DNA of 33,034 nucleotides from CAZISM01 sp964541895. Lineage in GTDB: Bacteria; Zhuqueibacterota; Zhuqueibacteria; Residuimicrobiales; Residuimicrobiaceae. The stretch covers positions 1 through 33,034 of the forward strand of contig CAZISM010000055.1 in NCBI GenBank assembly GCA_964541895.1, read 5' to 3'. Numbering within the stretch: the stretch's first letter is position 1; each line of letters opens with the position of its first letter. This document shows positions 24,409-33,034 of this stretch, one piece after another. The notes below the pieces were generated by a model. The model saw nothing but the letters and a program-made list of their open reading frames with translations. It did not search any database and was not told where the DNA came from. A program made the position numbers and the translations under genes.

Positions 24409-25770
24409 ATGAAACGATTAACTGCATTTTTTCGCCTGGGTGGTTTGACACTATTCTCAATTCTGTCCATCCATTGCGGCGGCAACGATCGCCCTGCCAA
24501 AGCGGTTGTCACCGTCAATGTGCCGGCCAACATCAACATGCTGCAAACCCTGCGACAGCAGCTGGCTGAATTCGAAGAGCAGAATGGGGTGGAGGTAAAG
24601 CTCATTCCGTTTTCCGGCCAGGAAAAGCTTTATGCCATGATGGCCGCCGGTGAGCCGCTGGATATTTTTTACACCAACGCCGTAGTGCGGGATCAGCTGG
24701 CGGCCGAAGGCCGCTTGCTGAACCTGCACGAGGTGGCGGGCCAGGATCCTTTTTTGCAGGAGATTCGACCCACGTTCATCAGCGCCGGCACCTCCATCGA
24801 CGGCGGCTGGTATCAGTTCTGCGACTGGACCTTCACCTGCGGTCTCTATTATAAAAAGGCTCTGTTCGATGAACAGGGGCTGGCCTATCCGGATTCAAGC
24901 TGGACCTGGGATGATATGGTGCGCATGGCCAGGGCGCTCACGGCCGACGTCGATCAGGATGGCAAGATCGACCGCTATGGCGTTTTCATCGCCAGCCATT
25001 TTATCTCGGCACTGGAGACCATGAACGGCGCCGTGTATCCGCCGCAGGCGCTCTTCTTTTCGCTGCCGGCCGAATCCCGTCAGGCCTACCAACAGTACCT
25101 GGACCTGATCTATAAAGAACGCGTCATGCCGGAACTGGCCTATGTGCAGGCTCAGGGCATGCAGGTGTCGCAAATGGTCAACACCGGCAGAGTGGCGATG
25201 GTGATGGAAGCGGTGCCCAATCTTGATTTTATGGTATCTCTCACAGTCCCCTGGGACGTCGCGCCGCTGCCCCGTATGGGAACGCAGCCGCCGAAATATT
25301 TTCGGTCAGCCTCGGGCGGACTGTCCATCAGCGCCTCTTGCCGATATCCGGATAAAGCCTGGGCGCTGCTCAAGTGGCTGGTCACCAGTTCGCCATACAA
25401 TACACCCAATCCGGTTTTAAAAAACATCGATTTCGTCAGCGGCTGGGAGCGAAAACATCCCATGCTGGCAGGCAGCCATTTCGGCCAGGTCTGGCGGTTG
25501 AGCGAGCAGCATGACGGCGGCGACAGCCGCGATTTTGTGCGCTATTTTTCCTGGAGCAGTAACACCATACTCGAACAACTCACGCCCAAACTGGACCTGC
25601 TTTTTGCCGGGCAAATCTCCGTCGATGACCTGGCCCAATCGACCGCTGCCATCAACCGCCTGGTGGAAATTGAACTGGACAAGCTGGTGCGGAATCCCAA
25701 CATCCAGCCTGCCTTTAAAGCGCATATAGCTGAAACATGGCAGAACAGGCCGGTTGTCCCGGGCCGATAG
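24409..25770 (+). CDS. ABC transporter sugar-binding lipoprotein (family 1)
   Basis: A 453-residue extracytoplasmic solute-binding protein, lipid-anchored: signal peptide ending in the lipobox SIHC (Cys23), then a glycine-rich linker. Features of carbohydrate-binding family 1 proteins: LRQQLAEFEEQNGVEVKLIPFSG near 50-70, GEPLDIFYTNAVVRDQLAAEGRLLNL, WTWDDMVRMARALT, DQDGKIDRYGVFIA, and SGGLSISASCRYPDKAWALLKWL. ATG with GAGG seven bases upstream. The sugar permease starting at 32725 belongs to the same operon and should be its partner. The likely ligand is an oligosaccharide released from an acidic polysaccharide, judged from the lyase next door. Confidence 0.92.
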   Translation: MKRLTAFFRLGGLTLFSILSIHCGGNDRPAKAVVTVNVPANINMLQTLRQQLAEFEEQNGVEVKLIPFSGQEKLYAMMAAGEPLDIFYTNAVVRDQLAAEGRLLNLHEVAGQDPFLQEIRPTFISAGTSIDGGWYQFCDWTFTCGLYYKKALFDEQGLAYPDSSWTWDDMVRMARALTADVDQDGKIDRYGVFIASHFISALETMNGAVYPPQALFFSLPAESRQAYQQYLDLIYKERVMPELAYVQAQGMQVSQMVNTGRVAMVMEAVPNLDFMVSLTVPWDVAPLPRMGTQPPKYFRSASGGLSISASCRYPDKAWALLKWLVTSSPYNTPNPVLKNIDFVSGWERKHPMLAGSHFGQVWRLSEQHDGGDSRDFVRYFSWSSNTILEQLTPKLDLLFAGQISVDDLAQSTAAINRLVEIELDKLVRNPNIQPAFKAHIAETWQNRPVVPGR

Positions 25771-25784
25771 CCGGATAAAGAGAG

Positions 25785-28112
25785 ATGACCGTATCATCCA
25801 TAGTGACCATCGAATTGACCGTCGAAGCGGATGCAACGTCCTGGCAGGGCGCCTGGCCGCCGCTGCCGGCCGCAGCTTACGGAATGCACGTCGAGTTCGA
25901 TGCCTCGCGTTATCCCCTGGAACGACATCTATGCTACATGCGCCGCCGTGAGCCGGCCGTTGATTCGGCGCTGCGGAAATTTGTCGATATGGAATTTGCT
26001 CCGGAACCACCCGGTATTCCTGTGGGACCCTGGCCGGGTTGGCGCGGCATCCCGGACATGCCGGTCGTCGAACTCGTCGCTGAAACTCGCAGCTATAAGG
26101 CCAGCCCCAATTTCTGGGGCGATGAATTTGATAGCCGCTGCTGCCGCTATTTCGTCACGGCAGAAATGGCGGATGTAGCCGTCGTTCGTTTGCAATGGTC
26201 GGATCGCCGACTGCGGCCCATCCGTCTGCACATCTATCCCTCTGCTAAAAAACCGGCTGGCCGCCAACCGGTGCACCTGGCCAGGACGCTGCGCGACCGC
26301 CATCCCCGCCTGCTGTTCACGGACGATTTCCGGCAGCACCTGCGCGATGACCCCGCCCGCGCCGGCCTGCGACAGCATCTGGAACAATGGCAGGAGCAGG
26401 CGCATCTGCCGTTCGAGGTCACTACGGAAAGCAAAACCCTTGACGGTCCCGAACGGCTGCACGATATGGATCGGCTGATCCTTGCCGCTTTTATGGCGTG
26501 GCTGAGCGAAGAAGCGCCGCGCATTAACCGCGCGGTTGTCGAGCTGCGCCGTTTCCTCGCCGTTGTCGCCGATCCTGGCTATGAACCCATGAACATCGAC
26601 ACCCAGGCCGGTGAATGCCTTTTTACTCTATGTCTGGCCTTTGACTGGCTGTTTCCCTCTCTTTCGCCGACAGAGCGCAGCGAGTTTCAGGACGCGCTCT
26701 TTAGCGCGGCGGATCGCGTCTGGCGCCATTTGGGATTTGATCGACAGGATTATGCGCAGGCACATTTTCTCGGTTGCAGCCACGGACTGCTGGCGTTTTC
26801 TTTTTTATTCTGGAACGAGCACCCGCAGGCGCAGGCCTGGGCCGCCTATCTGCATGCGGCTTTCCGCCAGGTGGTTCGCATGCTGCCCGACGATGGTTTT
26901 TTTCCGCACGGCATCAACCTGTGGATTTACGAACACACCTTCCTGATTCGTTACCTCGAACTGTTCCGGCACTGCGCCGGCATTGACTTTTGGTCCGTCA
27001 CCACCTACTGGCAGAACGCTTCCTGCTTTCGCCGCTGGTCGCTCAGCCCGGACCGGTTGCACGGCATCACCTTCGGCGATCCGCAATACCGCGTCAGCGG
27101 GGATGCCTGGATTCACTACGCTATCGCCGCCCGCACCGGTTCCGCTGCCGCGCAAGACCTGGCGGGTTTGCTGTCCGATCTTGCGACCGAGGGCGTTGAT
27201 TTCAGAAGCGTGCCGCCGCGCCGACGGGTCTGGGAATATATTTTTTTTAATGGCGAAATCCCGCAGAATCCTGTTGTGCCGGAAGCGGCGTTCTGCGAGG
27301 ACGGCGGTCAACTTTTTTATCGCCGGCAAGGTGCGGCCCGGGAACTGCTCTTCACCTGTCGTGCCGGCGCGCCCCTGGGCCGGCAGCGCTATGCGGCGGG
27401 AGAATGGAGCGGCTATGGCCACAGCGATCCCGGCAACGGCAGTTTTCTGCTCATGGTGAATCGCGACTTTGTAGTGTGCGGACCTGGCCCGGTTTATCGC
27501 CGGGATACGCTCCTGCACAACACCATGACCTTTAACGGCCGCGGCCAGATCGGGGACCGCCTGCCGTGGGCTCCCGAATTCATTCCTCAACAACACATGG
27601 CGCAGGTTACCCGTGTGGACCATGCCGCTAACCTGTGCCGCATCGAAATGGATCTGACCCGAGCCTATCTGCCGCATCTGCGGGTGCTGCAGTACAGACG
27701 CTGCTTCTATCTGCTGCAGGGCGATGTGCTGGTCATCCACGACCGCGTGCGCGTGCAGGAAGAGTGTGAAATGCAATGGAACCTTCATACGCGGGCCGGT
27801 GTCCGCACCGTATCTGAAACACCGCATCCACAGCTGCGACTGGAAACCGCAGAGACCGCCTGGCAACTGCTCTGTCTGGCGCCGGCACCGGTATCGATCC
27901 GCACCGGATTGAGTGAATTCGTGCCTGCCTACCCCAACAGCGGCGAAGCGGACCGATTTATACAATTTTATGGCATGGGTCAGCAAAAAGATTATATTAT
28001 AGTGATAGCCCCTGTCGGCGCAGAGCTGCAATGGCCCCGGACCGGCGAGGGTCATGACAGGATAGCCCATTTTTCGCTGACGATCGCCGGCGCAACGGTA
28101 GTGCTGTGGTGA
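25785..28112 (+). CDS. Heparinase II/III-like polysaccharide lyase, apparently cytoplasmic
   Basis: A 775-residue protein with the layout of heparinase II/III and oligoalginate lyases, which cleave uronate-containing glycans by beta-elimination. An N-terminal beta domain (about 1-165) leads to an (alpha/alpha) toroid (about 175-460; QAHFLGCSHGLLAFSFLFWNE, DDGFFPHGINLWIYEHTFLIRY) and a C-terminal beta-sandwich (about 490-775). The sandwich starts with the diagnostic segment YGHSDPGNGSFLLMVNRDFVV (His546, Asp548, Asn551), then GPVYRRDTLLHNTMTFNGRGQ. No signal peptide or lipobox is present, so it should act on imported oligosaccharide. It lies 14 bp after the binding-protein gene. Substrate (glycosaminoglycan, alginate-like or other) is unknown; catalytic roles are by analogy. 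Confidence 0.85.
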   Translation: MTVSSIVTIELTVEADATSWQGAWPPLPAAAYGMHVEFDASRYPLERHLCYMRRREPAVDSALRKFVDMEFAPEPPGIPVGPWPGWRGIPDMPVVELVAETRSYKASPNFWGDEFDSRCCRYFVTAEMADVAVVRLQWSDRRLRPIRLHIYPSAKKPAGRQPVHLARTLRDRHPRLLFTDDFRQHLRDDPARAGLRQHLEQWQEQAHLPFEVTTESKTLDGPERLHDMDRLILAAFMAWLSEEAPRINRAVVELRRFLAVVADPGYEPMNIDTQAGECLFTLCLAFDWLFPSLSPTERSEFQDALFSAADRVWRHLGFDRQDYAQAHFLGCSHGLLAFSFLFWNEHPQAQAWAAYLHAAFRQVVRMLPDDGFFPHGINLWIYEHTFLIRYLELFRHCAGIDFWSVTTYWQNASCFRRWSLSPDRLHGITFGDPQYRVSGDAWIHYAIAARTGSAAAQDLAGLLSDLATEGVDFRSVPPRRRVWEYIFFNGEIPQNPVVPEAAFCEDGGQLFYRRQGAARELLFTCRAGAPLGRQRYAAGEWSGYGHSDPGNGSFLLMVNRDFVVCGPGPVYRRDTLLHNTMTFNGRGQIGDRLPWAPEFIPQQHMAQVTRVDHAANLCRIEMDLTRAYLPHLRVLQYRRCFYLLQGDVLVIHDRVRVQEECEMQWNLHTRAGVRTVSETPHPQLRLETAETAWQLLCLAPAPVSIRTGLSEFVPAYPNSGEADRFIQFYGMGQQKDYIIVIAPVGAELQWPRTGEGHDRIAHFSLTIAGATVVLW

Positions 28113-28339
28113 CCGGCATTGTCATTTTGAGCGATCACAACACTGCCAACAAAGTAACCCCGGGTGTCGCGTTCTTTGTGACCCTGGTGTTCCGCAAACA
28201 GATCTGCCCATGAAGAAGCACAAGCGGGACGCCAGATGCCGCCAACAGCCGCGGCAACATCCGGGGTCCTGTGCACAGGTAAAATCGGCATTTGCCTGTT
28301 ATAAATCACTGCCGGCCCAAATTACATCATGAGGTGACC
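28113..28339. other. Intergenic stretch with a dispersed-repeat-like remnant
   Basis: A 227-bp non-coding gap inside an otherwise tight operon. On the minus strand it can be read as EHQGHKERD (around 28168-28194), a word like the HxxHKGHKE-type translations of dispersed repeats I recall from many environmental genomes. No intact open frame or terminator is seen. An AT-rich TTATAAAT (28299-28306) could be a -10 element for a local promoter, but no good -35 partner is visible. Confidence 0.3.
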
Positions 28340-30226
28340 GTGACGGATATTCGCGCTCGTCTGCTGCAAGACGCCAGAAAGGAAGCAGAGCGTCATTACG
28401 ACGCCGCAACCTGCACCTGCATCATCCCCCGGGAGACCGCCTGGTACGCCATCACCCTGCTGGAAAGCAAGCAAGCGGCGGATGTGGAATTGGCCAACAA
28501 AATTCTCAGCCGGCTGGTCATTGCCGACGGCACCCATTCGCCCTGCACGCTCTATGTGATGTTGAAACGATATCAGCACCTGCTCAGCGAAGAGGCGGCA
28601 AAAAATGTCATGACCAATCTGTACAACAACCTCGCGCTGGCGGCGTCGGTGCGCTATTCGGACGGCAATGTCAACCATCCTCTGGCCGCCTATGTGTATC
28701 TGCTGTGCGGAGGGGAGCTCTTCAACGAACCGGCGTATCGAAACCTGGGCAAACAGCTGTTAAAATCGTTTCAAAGAAATATCGCCTGGCGCCGCCATCG
28801 CCAGCATCGCCAGGCCGAGATGGCCGAGTACAACAGTCCCACCTATACGGCATTGACCCTGTGGTTTCTGGCCATAGCCGCCGAATGTGTTAAAGATCGT
28901 GAAGCGCAGGCTCTGGCCCTGTTGCTGGAAGAGGGGTTATGGATCAACGTCGCCATGCACTGGCATGAACCCAGCCAGCAGTGGGCTGGTCCGTTTTCGC
29001 GCGCCTATGGCGAGGATTCCTTTGGCGGCTACTCGGCGCTGCACTGCACCATGGCCTGCGCCCTCCAGCATCCGATTTTTATGGAACCACAGCTGGCGGA
29101 CCGTTTTGCTCATCCCTCTGCGCTGATCCAGAACAGCTTGCCGGCGATTCTGGTTTTTCACCCGCCGGAGCACGTGGCCCAACTGGCCTGGGAAAAGCCG
29201 CTGCCCTACTATTTTCGCATGAGCACCTATTGCGAACAGTATCATGAGAACGGCGTGGTCACAGTGAATGGAAAAACGGCGCCGGCGTTCGATGATGAGG
29301 TTTATCCCGGAGGGTGGGGCGACCTCACCACCTATATGGCCAGAGAGTATTGTCTGGGCACGGCCAGCAGGCCGTATGTCAACGCCGGCCAGAGCGACTC
29401 GTTTACGCTTCGGTATCGCCGGGCGGCGGCGATAAAAAGCCTGGCGGATTTTCGCAGTCTGTACACCCGGCTCGTTTTTAACGGCGCCGTCGTCGGGCAG
29501 GACAATTTTTGCCACAGCACGGGATTTGAAGTCAAGAAAGACTATTTATATGAAGAAGGACGTGCCTTTACCTGTCAACATAGAAATATGGCCCTGGTCT
29601 GTTATGCTCCGAAAAGAACCGGGCATCGCCAGATCAGGGAAATCCGCCTCGATCTCATCTTTTCCTATGCAGCGCCCTTTGATCATTTTATCGTCGACGG
29701 CGAGCCGGTGAGTTCGCTGCCAATAGAGTTCCGGTCGGTGCAGAACATCATCATCGTCGATTATCGCACCTGCATCGCCCTGCTGCCGCTGCCGTTGTCT
29801 CTGCTGCCATCCTTCACCGGCAGAATACGGATCTGGCGAAAGGACGACCACATGATGATTTCGCTGTACAATTACAGCGGCGATGCCATCAACCTGGAAC
29901 GGGAAGAGTTGAGCCTGATCCGCAACGGCTTTGCCTGCCTGGTGGAAAGCAGGGAGCGATTCGATCGCTGGCAGGATTTTGCCGCCAGGGTCGACACGCT
30001 CCGCGTCGAGGAATTTGTCTCAGCCGCCGGTGTGCGCGATATCCGGTTTCAAAACGGTGACGATGCCCTCTGCTTTCGCCTCAACCCGACCAGCGAGCAT
30101 GTGTTGCAGCGGCAGTGGAACGGCAAGGATCTGACCGTCCAACACCTGGAAGTGGAAGGAAATGTCGATGCCGGACCGCTGTTGTTTCCTGCCAGTTTTT
30201 ATGAAAAAGGAACCAGCGCCGCGTGA
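28340..30226 (+). CDS. Uncharacterised probable (alpha/alpha)-toroid carbohydrate-active protein
   Basis: A 628-residue protein I cannot assign to a named family. Residues about 1-290 are helix-rich with paired-helix periodicity and the motif EYNSPTYTALTLWFL (163-177), then HEPSQQWAGPFSRAYGEDSFGGYSAL (near 220). I recall EYNSPTY in uncharacterised toroid proteins near polysaccharide-degradation genes. The remainder (about 330-628) is beta-rich and ends as a sandwich, the domain order of a lyase or toroid hydrolase. No signal peptide. Start: the frame opens at 28292, but GTG 28340 is preferred because GAGGTGA (28331-28337) lies just before it. Its stop overlaps the next start (GTGA). Placement between a lyase and a glycosidase argues for a third enzyme in the same pathway. 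Function unknown. Confidence 0.75.
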   Translation: MTDIRARLLQDARKEAERHYDAATCTCIIPRETAWYAITLLESKQAADVELANKILSRLVIADGTHSPCTLYVMLKRYQHLLSEEAAKNVMTNLYNNLALAASVRYSDGNVNHPLAAYVYLLCGGELFNEPAYRNLGKQLLKSFQRNIAWRRHRQHRQAEMAEYNSPTYTALTLWFLAIAAECVKDREAQALALLLEEGLWINVAMHWHEPSQQWAGPFSRAYGEDSFGGYSALHCTMACALQHPIFMEPQLADRFAHPSALIQNSLPAILVFHPPEHVAQLAWEKPLPYYFRMSTYCEQYHENGVVTVNGKTAPAFDDEVYPGGWGDLTTYMAREYCLGTASRPYVNAGQSDSFTLRYRRAAAIKSLADFRSLYTRLVFNGAVVGQDNFCHSTGFEVKKDYLYEEGRAFTCQHRNMALVCYAPKRTGHRQIREIRLDLIFSYAAPFDHFIVDGEPVSSLPIEFRSVQNIIIVDYRTCIALLPLPLSLLPSFTGRIRIWRKDDHMMISLYNYSGDAINLEREELSLIRNGFACLVESRERFDRWQDFAARVDTLRVEEFVSAAGVRDIRFQNGDDALCFRLNPTSEHVLQRQWNGKDLTVQHLEVEGNVDAGPLLFPASFYEKGTSAA

Positions 30227-32721
30227 GACCGTTGGCAAATCTGCTGCGTTATGCGGACGGCAACGTCTGGATCTCGGACGATCGCATATCCGCCTTGCTC
30301 TCCCATCAGAGCGGCGGCGTCGAACAGATTGATTTTCATGGCCTGCAGCCGGTCAGTCGCAATGCCAGGCTGCTGCACCATGCAAACGCGGCAGTGCGGT
30401 TTTACATCGATGTGCTGCAGGACGGCGTCTGCAGGACATTGAGCTCGACGTGGGAGAATATCGAGGTGAGCCCGGCAGCGATCACGCAGAGGTGGTCGTT
30501 GGCTCCAGCCAGGCTCGAGCTCAAGGTCGTGCTTTCGCGCAACACTCTGCTCGCGTGTTGTACCTCTCAGGCTGCCGCCGCATCGGTCGGCGATATGAAA
30601 ATCCAACTGCGCATCGTCTGGAACGCCGCTTCGCAAACCTGCGCCGTGCACGGCCGGCGCACCTGGGACCAAATACGGGAAAAAGGGCCGCTGTTGTTGC
30701 TGCGGGCCAATGACCGCATTATGTTGCAGGAATGGTTGCGCCGCCGCGGCGATTATCAGGGCGATTTTCTCATTCCCGAGGCCTGGCGCCGTTTGCTCTA
30801 CAGCCGCCGCTGTGTATCCGGCACGGCCCGGTTTGAAGATCTGCGGCCCGAGTATCGCGACTCTGATATGCTGTTGTATGACGCCGACACCTGGATTCAG
30901 CTGGGTGGCCCCGGATTTGACCTGCATGCCCTTGCTGATCAGGAATACCAATTTAAAAGCGGTTTTTTTTCAGCGTGTCCGCACTGGTGCTCGCCGCCCT
31001 TTGCCATCCGTTTTTTTACGGCAGAACCGCTGCCCGATGATAAGCCGGAGGCGTCGCCGGCGGTGCAGATATTCGCCGCTCAGGAACAGCGCTACGCCGA
31101 ACGTCTGCGCGAATCCCCTCGTCTTGAACTGGCGGACTATCCGGCGGTCTGCGAATTTTTTCAACAATTGCCTTCAATGGTCGAATCGGCGCGCGTGACC
31201 GATTACGGCATGACCCGCGCCTGCCCCGGCACCTATTACTGGATCTGGGCCTGGGATAATCTGGTGACGACCATGAGCCAGCTTCGCTGGGGTGATGTCG
31301 GCCAGGCCGGACGAGTTCTTGATTTTGTCCGCCTTCACCGTGATCTCGACGGCAGCATCCCCGGCCGCTGGACCCGTCATCTGGAACCGATGGACAGCCG
31401 TGGATACGGCGCCATGGATTTTCTGTATTCCGAATTGACCATGGCCGTATACGGCGAAACGATGGACCGGCAGATTCTTCGCGCTCATTATACCACCCTG
31501 TGCCACGCCTTTCGCACTCTGGCGGAACGCACCCATGCCAGCGGTTTTTTCCCCACCATCGGCATGTATCCGGATCTGCCGCGCAAAATGGGCCGTGACG
31601 AATCCTATTATGTGGCCATCGACAGCGGCGCCTGGTACGCACAGTGCAGAAATATGGCGCACATAGCCTGGCTGCTGCATGATGAGCCGACGGCCCGCAT
31701 GGCGGAAGCGTATGCCGACAGGGCGGAAGCCGGTTTTCTGAAAACGTTCTGGGACCAGGAAGCCGGTTTTTTATGCGATTCGGTACAGCCGGACACCGGA
31801 GAAAAGAATAGAACGTTTCCAATTTTTTCACTACTATGTATCGAGTCCTCGTTCGGCCACCTCTTGCTGGCAGACCGGCTGCAGGCATGCGCCGGATTTC
31901 TATCCCGCCATCTGCTGCAGGAGCGGGGCCTTGCCATGACGCCGACCTGGGACAGACATCACACCAGCGAGCCGGCCATGTCGGCCTGGTACCCGCATTG
32001 GGATCTGGCCGCTGCAAAAATATGGACGCGCTGCGGCGACCGGCTTTCCATACAGCGCTGGCTCGATCTGGTGGAACAGACCTTCGCCGCGCTGGGCTAC
32101 TGTCCGGAATTTCTCTCGTTGCACGCTCCGGACCAGGAACGGTGGCAGCACCACGGCGCGGCCTGGAATCTGAATTGCGCCACCGGCTGGTACAGCGCTC
32201 TGCTCTCTGCTTTGCTGGGTCTGCAATTCGACAGCAGCGGCATCACCCTGCTGCCGGTCCCGAGTCTGATGGATCATGGCGGCCGCCGCCGCCACGCTGC
32301 GGTGCGTCGGCTCTGTTTTCGCGGCGGCCTCTGGGATTTTGAATCGTCCGGTGAAGGCCAACATATTATCGAATTGCGCGTTGATGATCAACCGGTGGTT
32401 GGTGCGCTGAAAATACCGTCGACCTGCTATACCCCCGTGACGCACCGGGTGCACATCACATATGGTGAACAGGAGGATGATGCACCGATTCTGGCTGAAT
32501 GTTGCGGCGGCAGCGTGCGTGACTCAAAACGAACCGGTGCGAAAACAGTCGTCACCGTGTATGGCTATGGCCGCGTTGATGTTTGCGTTCGGCTGTCGAG
32601 TGCGCCGCAGCTCCTGCTCGACGGTGAACCGGTGCCGGTGACGTGGTTAGCCAGCGACCGCGCCGCATGGGGACGCCTGCGATTAGCCGGCGAACATGAA
32701 TTGGTTATTTCCAGGAAATAG
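30223..32721 (+). CDS. GH63/MGH1-like glycoside hydrolase
   Basis: An 832-residue, apparently cytoplasmic glycosidase. The N-terminal 270 residues are beta-rich. An (alpha/alpha)6 catalytic domain follows (about 300-690) with TYYWIWAWDNLVTTMSQL near 337-354, in which the Asp of WAWDN is at the usual general-acid position of the GH37/GH63/MGH1 group. Then come DLDGSIPGRW, DSGAWYAQCRNMAHIAWLL, and HHGAAWNLNCATGWYSALLSALLG, where this group has its second conserved catalytic region. The C-terminus is a small beta domain. The GTG start overlaps the preceding stop by four bases (GTGA), with AAGGA 11 bases upstream, so it is translationally coupled. It likely removes a terminal sugar from oligosaccharide; linkage unknown. 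Confidence 0.8.
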   Translation: MRPLANLLRYADGNVWISDDRISALLSHQSGGVEQIDFHGLQPVSRNARLLHHANAAVRFYIDVLQDGVCRTLSSTWENIEVSPAAITQRWSLAPARLELKVVLSRNTLLACCTSQAAAASVGDMKIQLRIVWNAASQTCAVHGRRTWDQIREKGPLLLLRANDRIMLQEWLRRRGDYQGDFLIPEAWRRLLYSRRCVSGTARFEDLRPEYRDSDMLLYDADTWIQLGGPGFDLHALADQEYQFKSGFFSACPHWCSPPFAIRFFTAEPLPDDKPEASPAVQIFAAQEQRYAERLRESPRLELADYPAVCEFFQQLPSMVESARVTDYGMTRACPGTYYWIWAWDNLVTTMSQLRWGDVGQAGRVLDFVRLHRDLDGSIPGRWTRHLEPMDSRGYGAMDFLYSELTMAVYGETMDRQILRAHYTTLCHAFRTLAERTHASGFFPTIGMYPDLPRKMGRDESYYVAIDSGAWYAQCRNMAHIAWLLHDEPTARMAEAYADRAEAGFLKTFWDQEAGFLCDSVQPDTGEKNRTFPIFSLLCIESSFGHLLLADRLQACAGFLSRHLLQERGLAMTPTWDRHHTSEPAMSAWYPHWDLAAAKIWTRCGDRLSIQRWLDLVEQTFAALGYCPEFLSLHAPDQERWQHHGAAWNLNCATGWYSALLSALLGLQFDSSGITLLPVPSLMDHGGRRRHAAVRRLCFRGGLWDFESSGEGQHIIELRVDDQPVVGALKIPSTCYTPVTHRVHITYGEQEDDAPILAECCGGSVRDSKRTGAKTVVTVYGYGRVDVCVRLSSAPQLLLDGEPVPVTWLASDRAAWGRLRLAGEHELVISRK

Positions 32722-32724
32722 AGT

Positions 32725-33034
32725 ATGTTCAATCCCTCGGTCATGGTTGCGGCGCTGCGGCGCTATGGCCAAAAACATCTGAAAAAGGATATCCAGGGTT
32801 ACCTGTTTATCTCACCCTGGCTGATCGGTTTTTTGCTGTTGGCGCTGGGTCCCATGCTGTTGTCGCTCTATATGAGTTTCACCCACTGGTCACTGCTGTC
32901 GCCACCACAGTGGATCGGATTGGAAAATTATCGCAGGCTGTTGCACGATCCGCTCGTCGGCATCAGTCTGTGGAACACTGCCTGGTATGTTCTGTTTGCC
33001 GTGCCGCTGGGCGTCCTTCTGTCGCTGGTGCTGG
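32725..33034 (+). CDS. ABC sugar transporter permease, MalF/UgpA type (truncated by window end)
   Basis: Only the first 103 codons are present; the frame is open at the right edge. After a basic N-terminus (RRYGQKHLKKDIQGYLF) comes TM1, ISPWLIGFLLLALGPMLLSLY, then MSFTHWSLLSPPQWIGLENYRRLLHDP, the typical periplasmic-loop signature of carbohydrate ABC permeases (the FTxW and GLxNY words). A second helix, ISLWNTAWYVLFAVPLGVLL, runs off the window. ATG with AGGA eight bases upstream, 3 bp after the glycosidase stop. It should form the import channel with a second permease gene beyond the window and the binding lipoprotein at 24409-25770. Confidence 0.9.
   Translation, partial: MFNPSVMVAALRRYGQKHLKKDIQGYLFISPWLIGFLLLALGPMLLSLYMSFTHWSLLSPPQWIGLENYRRLLHDPLVGISLWNTAWYVLFAVPLGVLLSLVL

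Noticed and set aside
26805..28070. 421-codon open frame on the minus strand
   Set aside because: Antisense to the heparinase-like gene, whose motifs and codon phase are convincing; no motif or ribosome binding site supports it.
28052..28309. 85-codon minus-strand frame in the operon gap
   Set aside because: It starts in the gap and runs antisense into the end of the lyase gene; it contains only a repeat-like word and no fold signature.

Overview
The window reads as a bacterial chromosome fragment of moderately high GC from the wider FCB (Bacteroidota-like) radiation. It could be a candidate phylum such as KSB1 or a Calditrichota relative. The main clues are a secreted giant protein ending in an N-x-PNPFNP type C-terminal domain, a second secreted protein ending in an ITPNGDGIND-type domain, a PorV/PorQ-like barrel and an LruC-domain protein. 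The phylum placement is inference; there is no rRNA or other marker gene here.

Left two thirds (1-22135): an exopolysaccharide (EPS) assembly and surface-protein locus in three transcription units. Unit A (minus strand, about 6212 down past position 1) holds a Wzc-like co-polymerase with a degenerate kinase domain, a GT4 glycosyltransferase, a Wzx-like flippase and a GT2 glycosyltransferase cut by the window edge. Unit B (minus strand, about 10091 to 6396) holds a small lipoprotein, an LruC-domain secreted protein and the undecaprenyl-phosphate sugar-1-phosphate transferase that starts repeat-unit synthesis; it ends in a clear intrinsic terminator. Unit C (plus strand, from about 10225) holds the 2037-residue secreted protein, a Wza/SLBB export protein, an Ig-like secreted protein, a PorV-like barrel fused to a TPR tail, an ExeA-like ATPase and a TylF-like methyltransferase. 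The first four genes of unit C overlap or nearly touch. Each unit is preceded by a sigma-54 type -24/-12 element (two strong, one weaker) at a similar distance from its first start codon, so the locus looks like one RpoN-dependent regulon.

Right third (22307-33034): a plus-strand operon for uptake and intracellular breakdown of a carbohydrate, probably uronate-containing. It encodes a Gfo/Idh/MocA oxidoreductase, an alpha/beta-hydrolase esterase, a sugar-binding lipoprotein, a heparinase II/III-like lyase, an unrecognised probable toroid protein, a GH63/MGH1-like glycosidase and the start of an ABC sugar permease. The enzymes have no signal peptides, so import by ABC transporter followed by cytoplasmic degradation is the simplest reading.

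The most notable feature is the combination in unit C: type IX-like secretion cargo, a PorV-like barrel and the EPS export protein are translationally coupled and share sigma-54 type control with the rest of the EPS genes. This suggests co-export, or anchoring of surface proteins to the polysaccharide, but that is a hypothesis.
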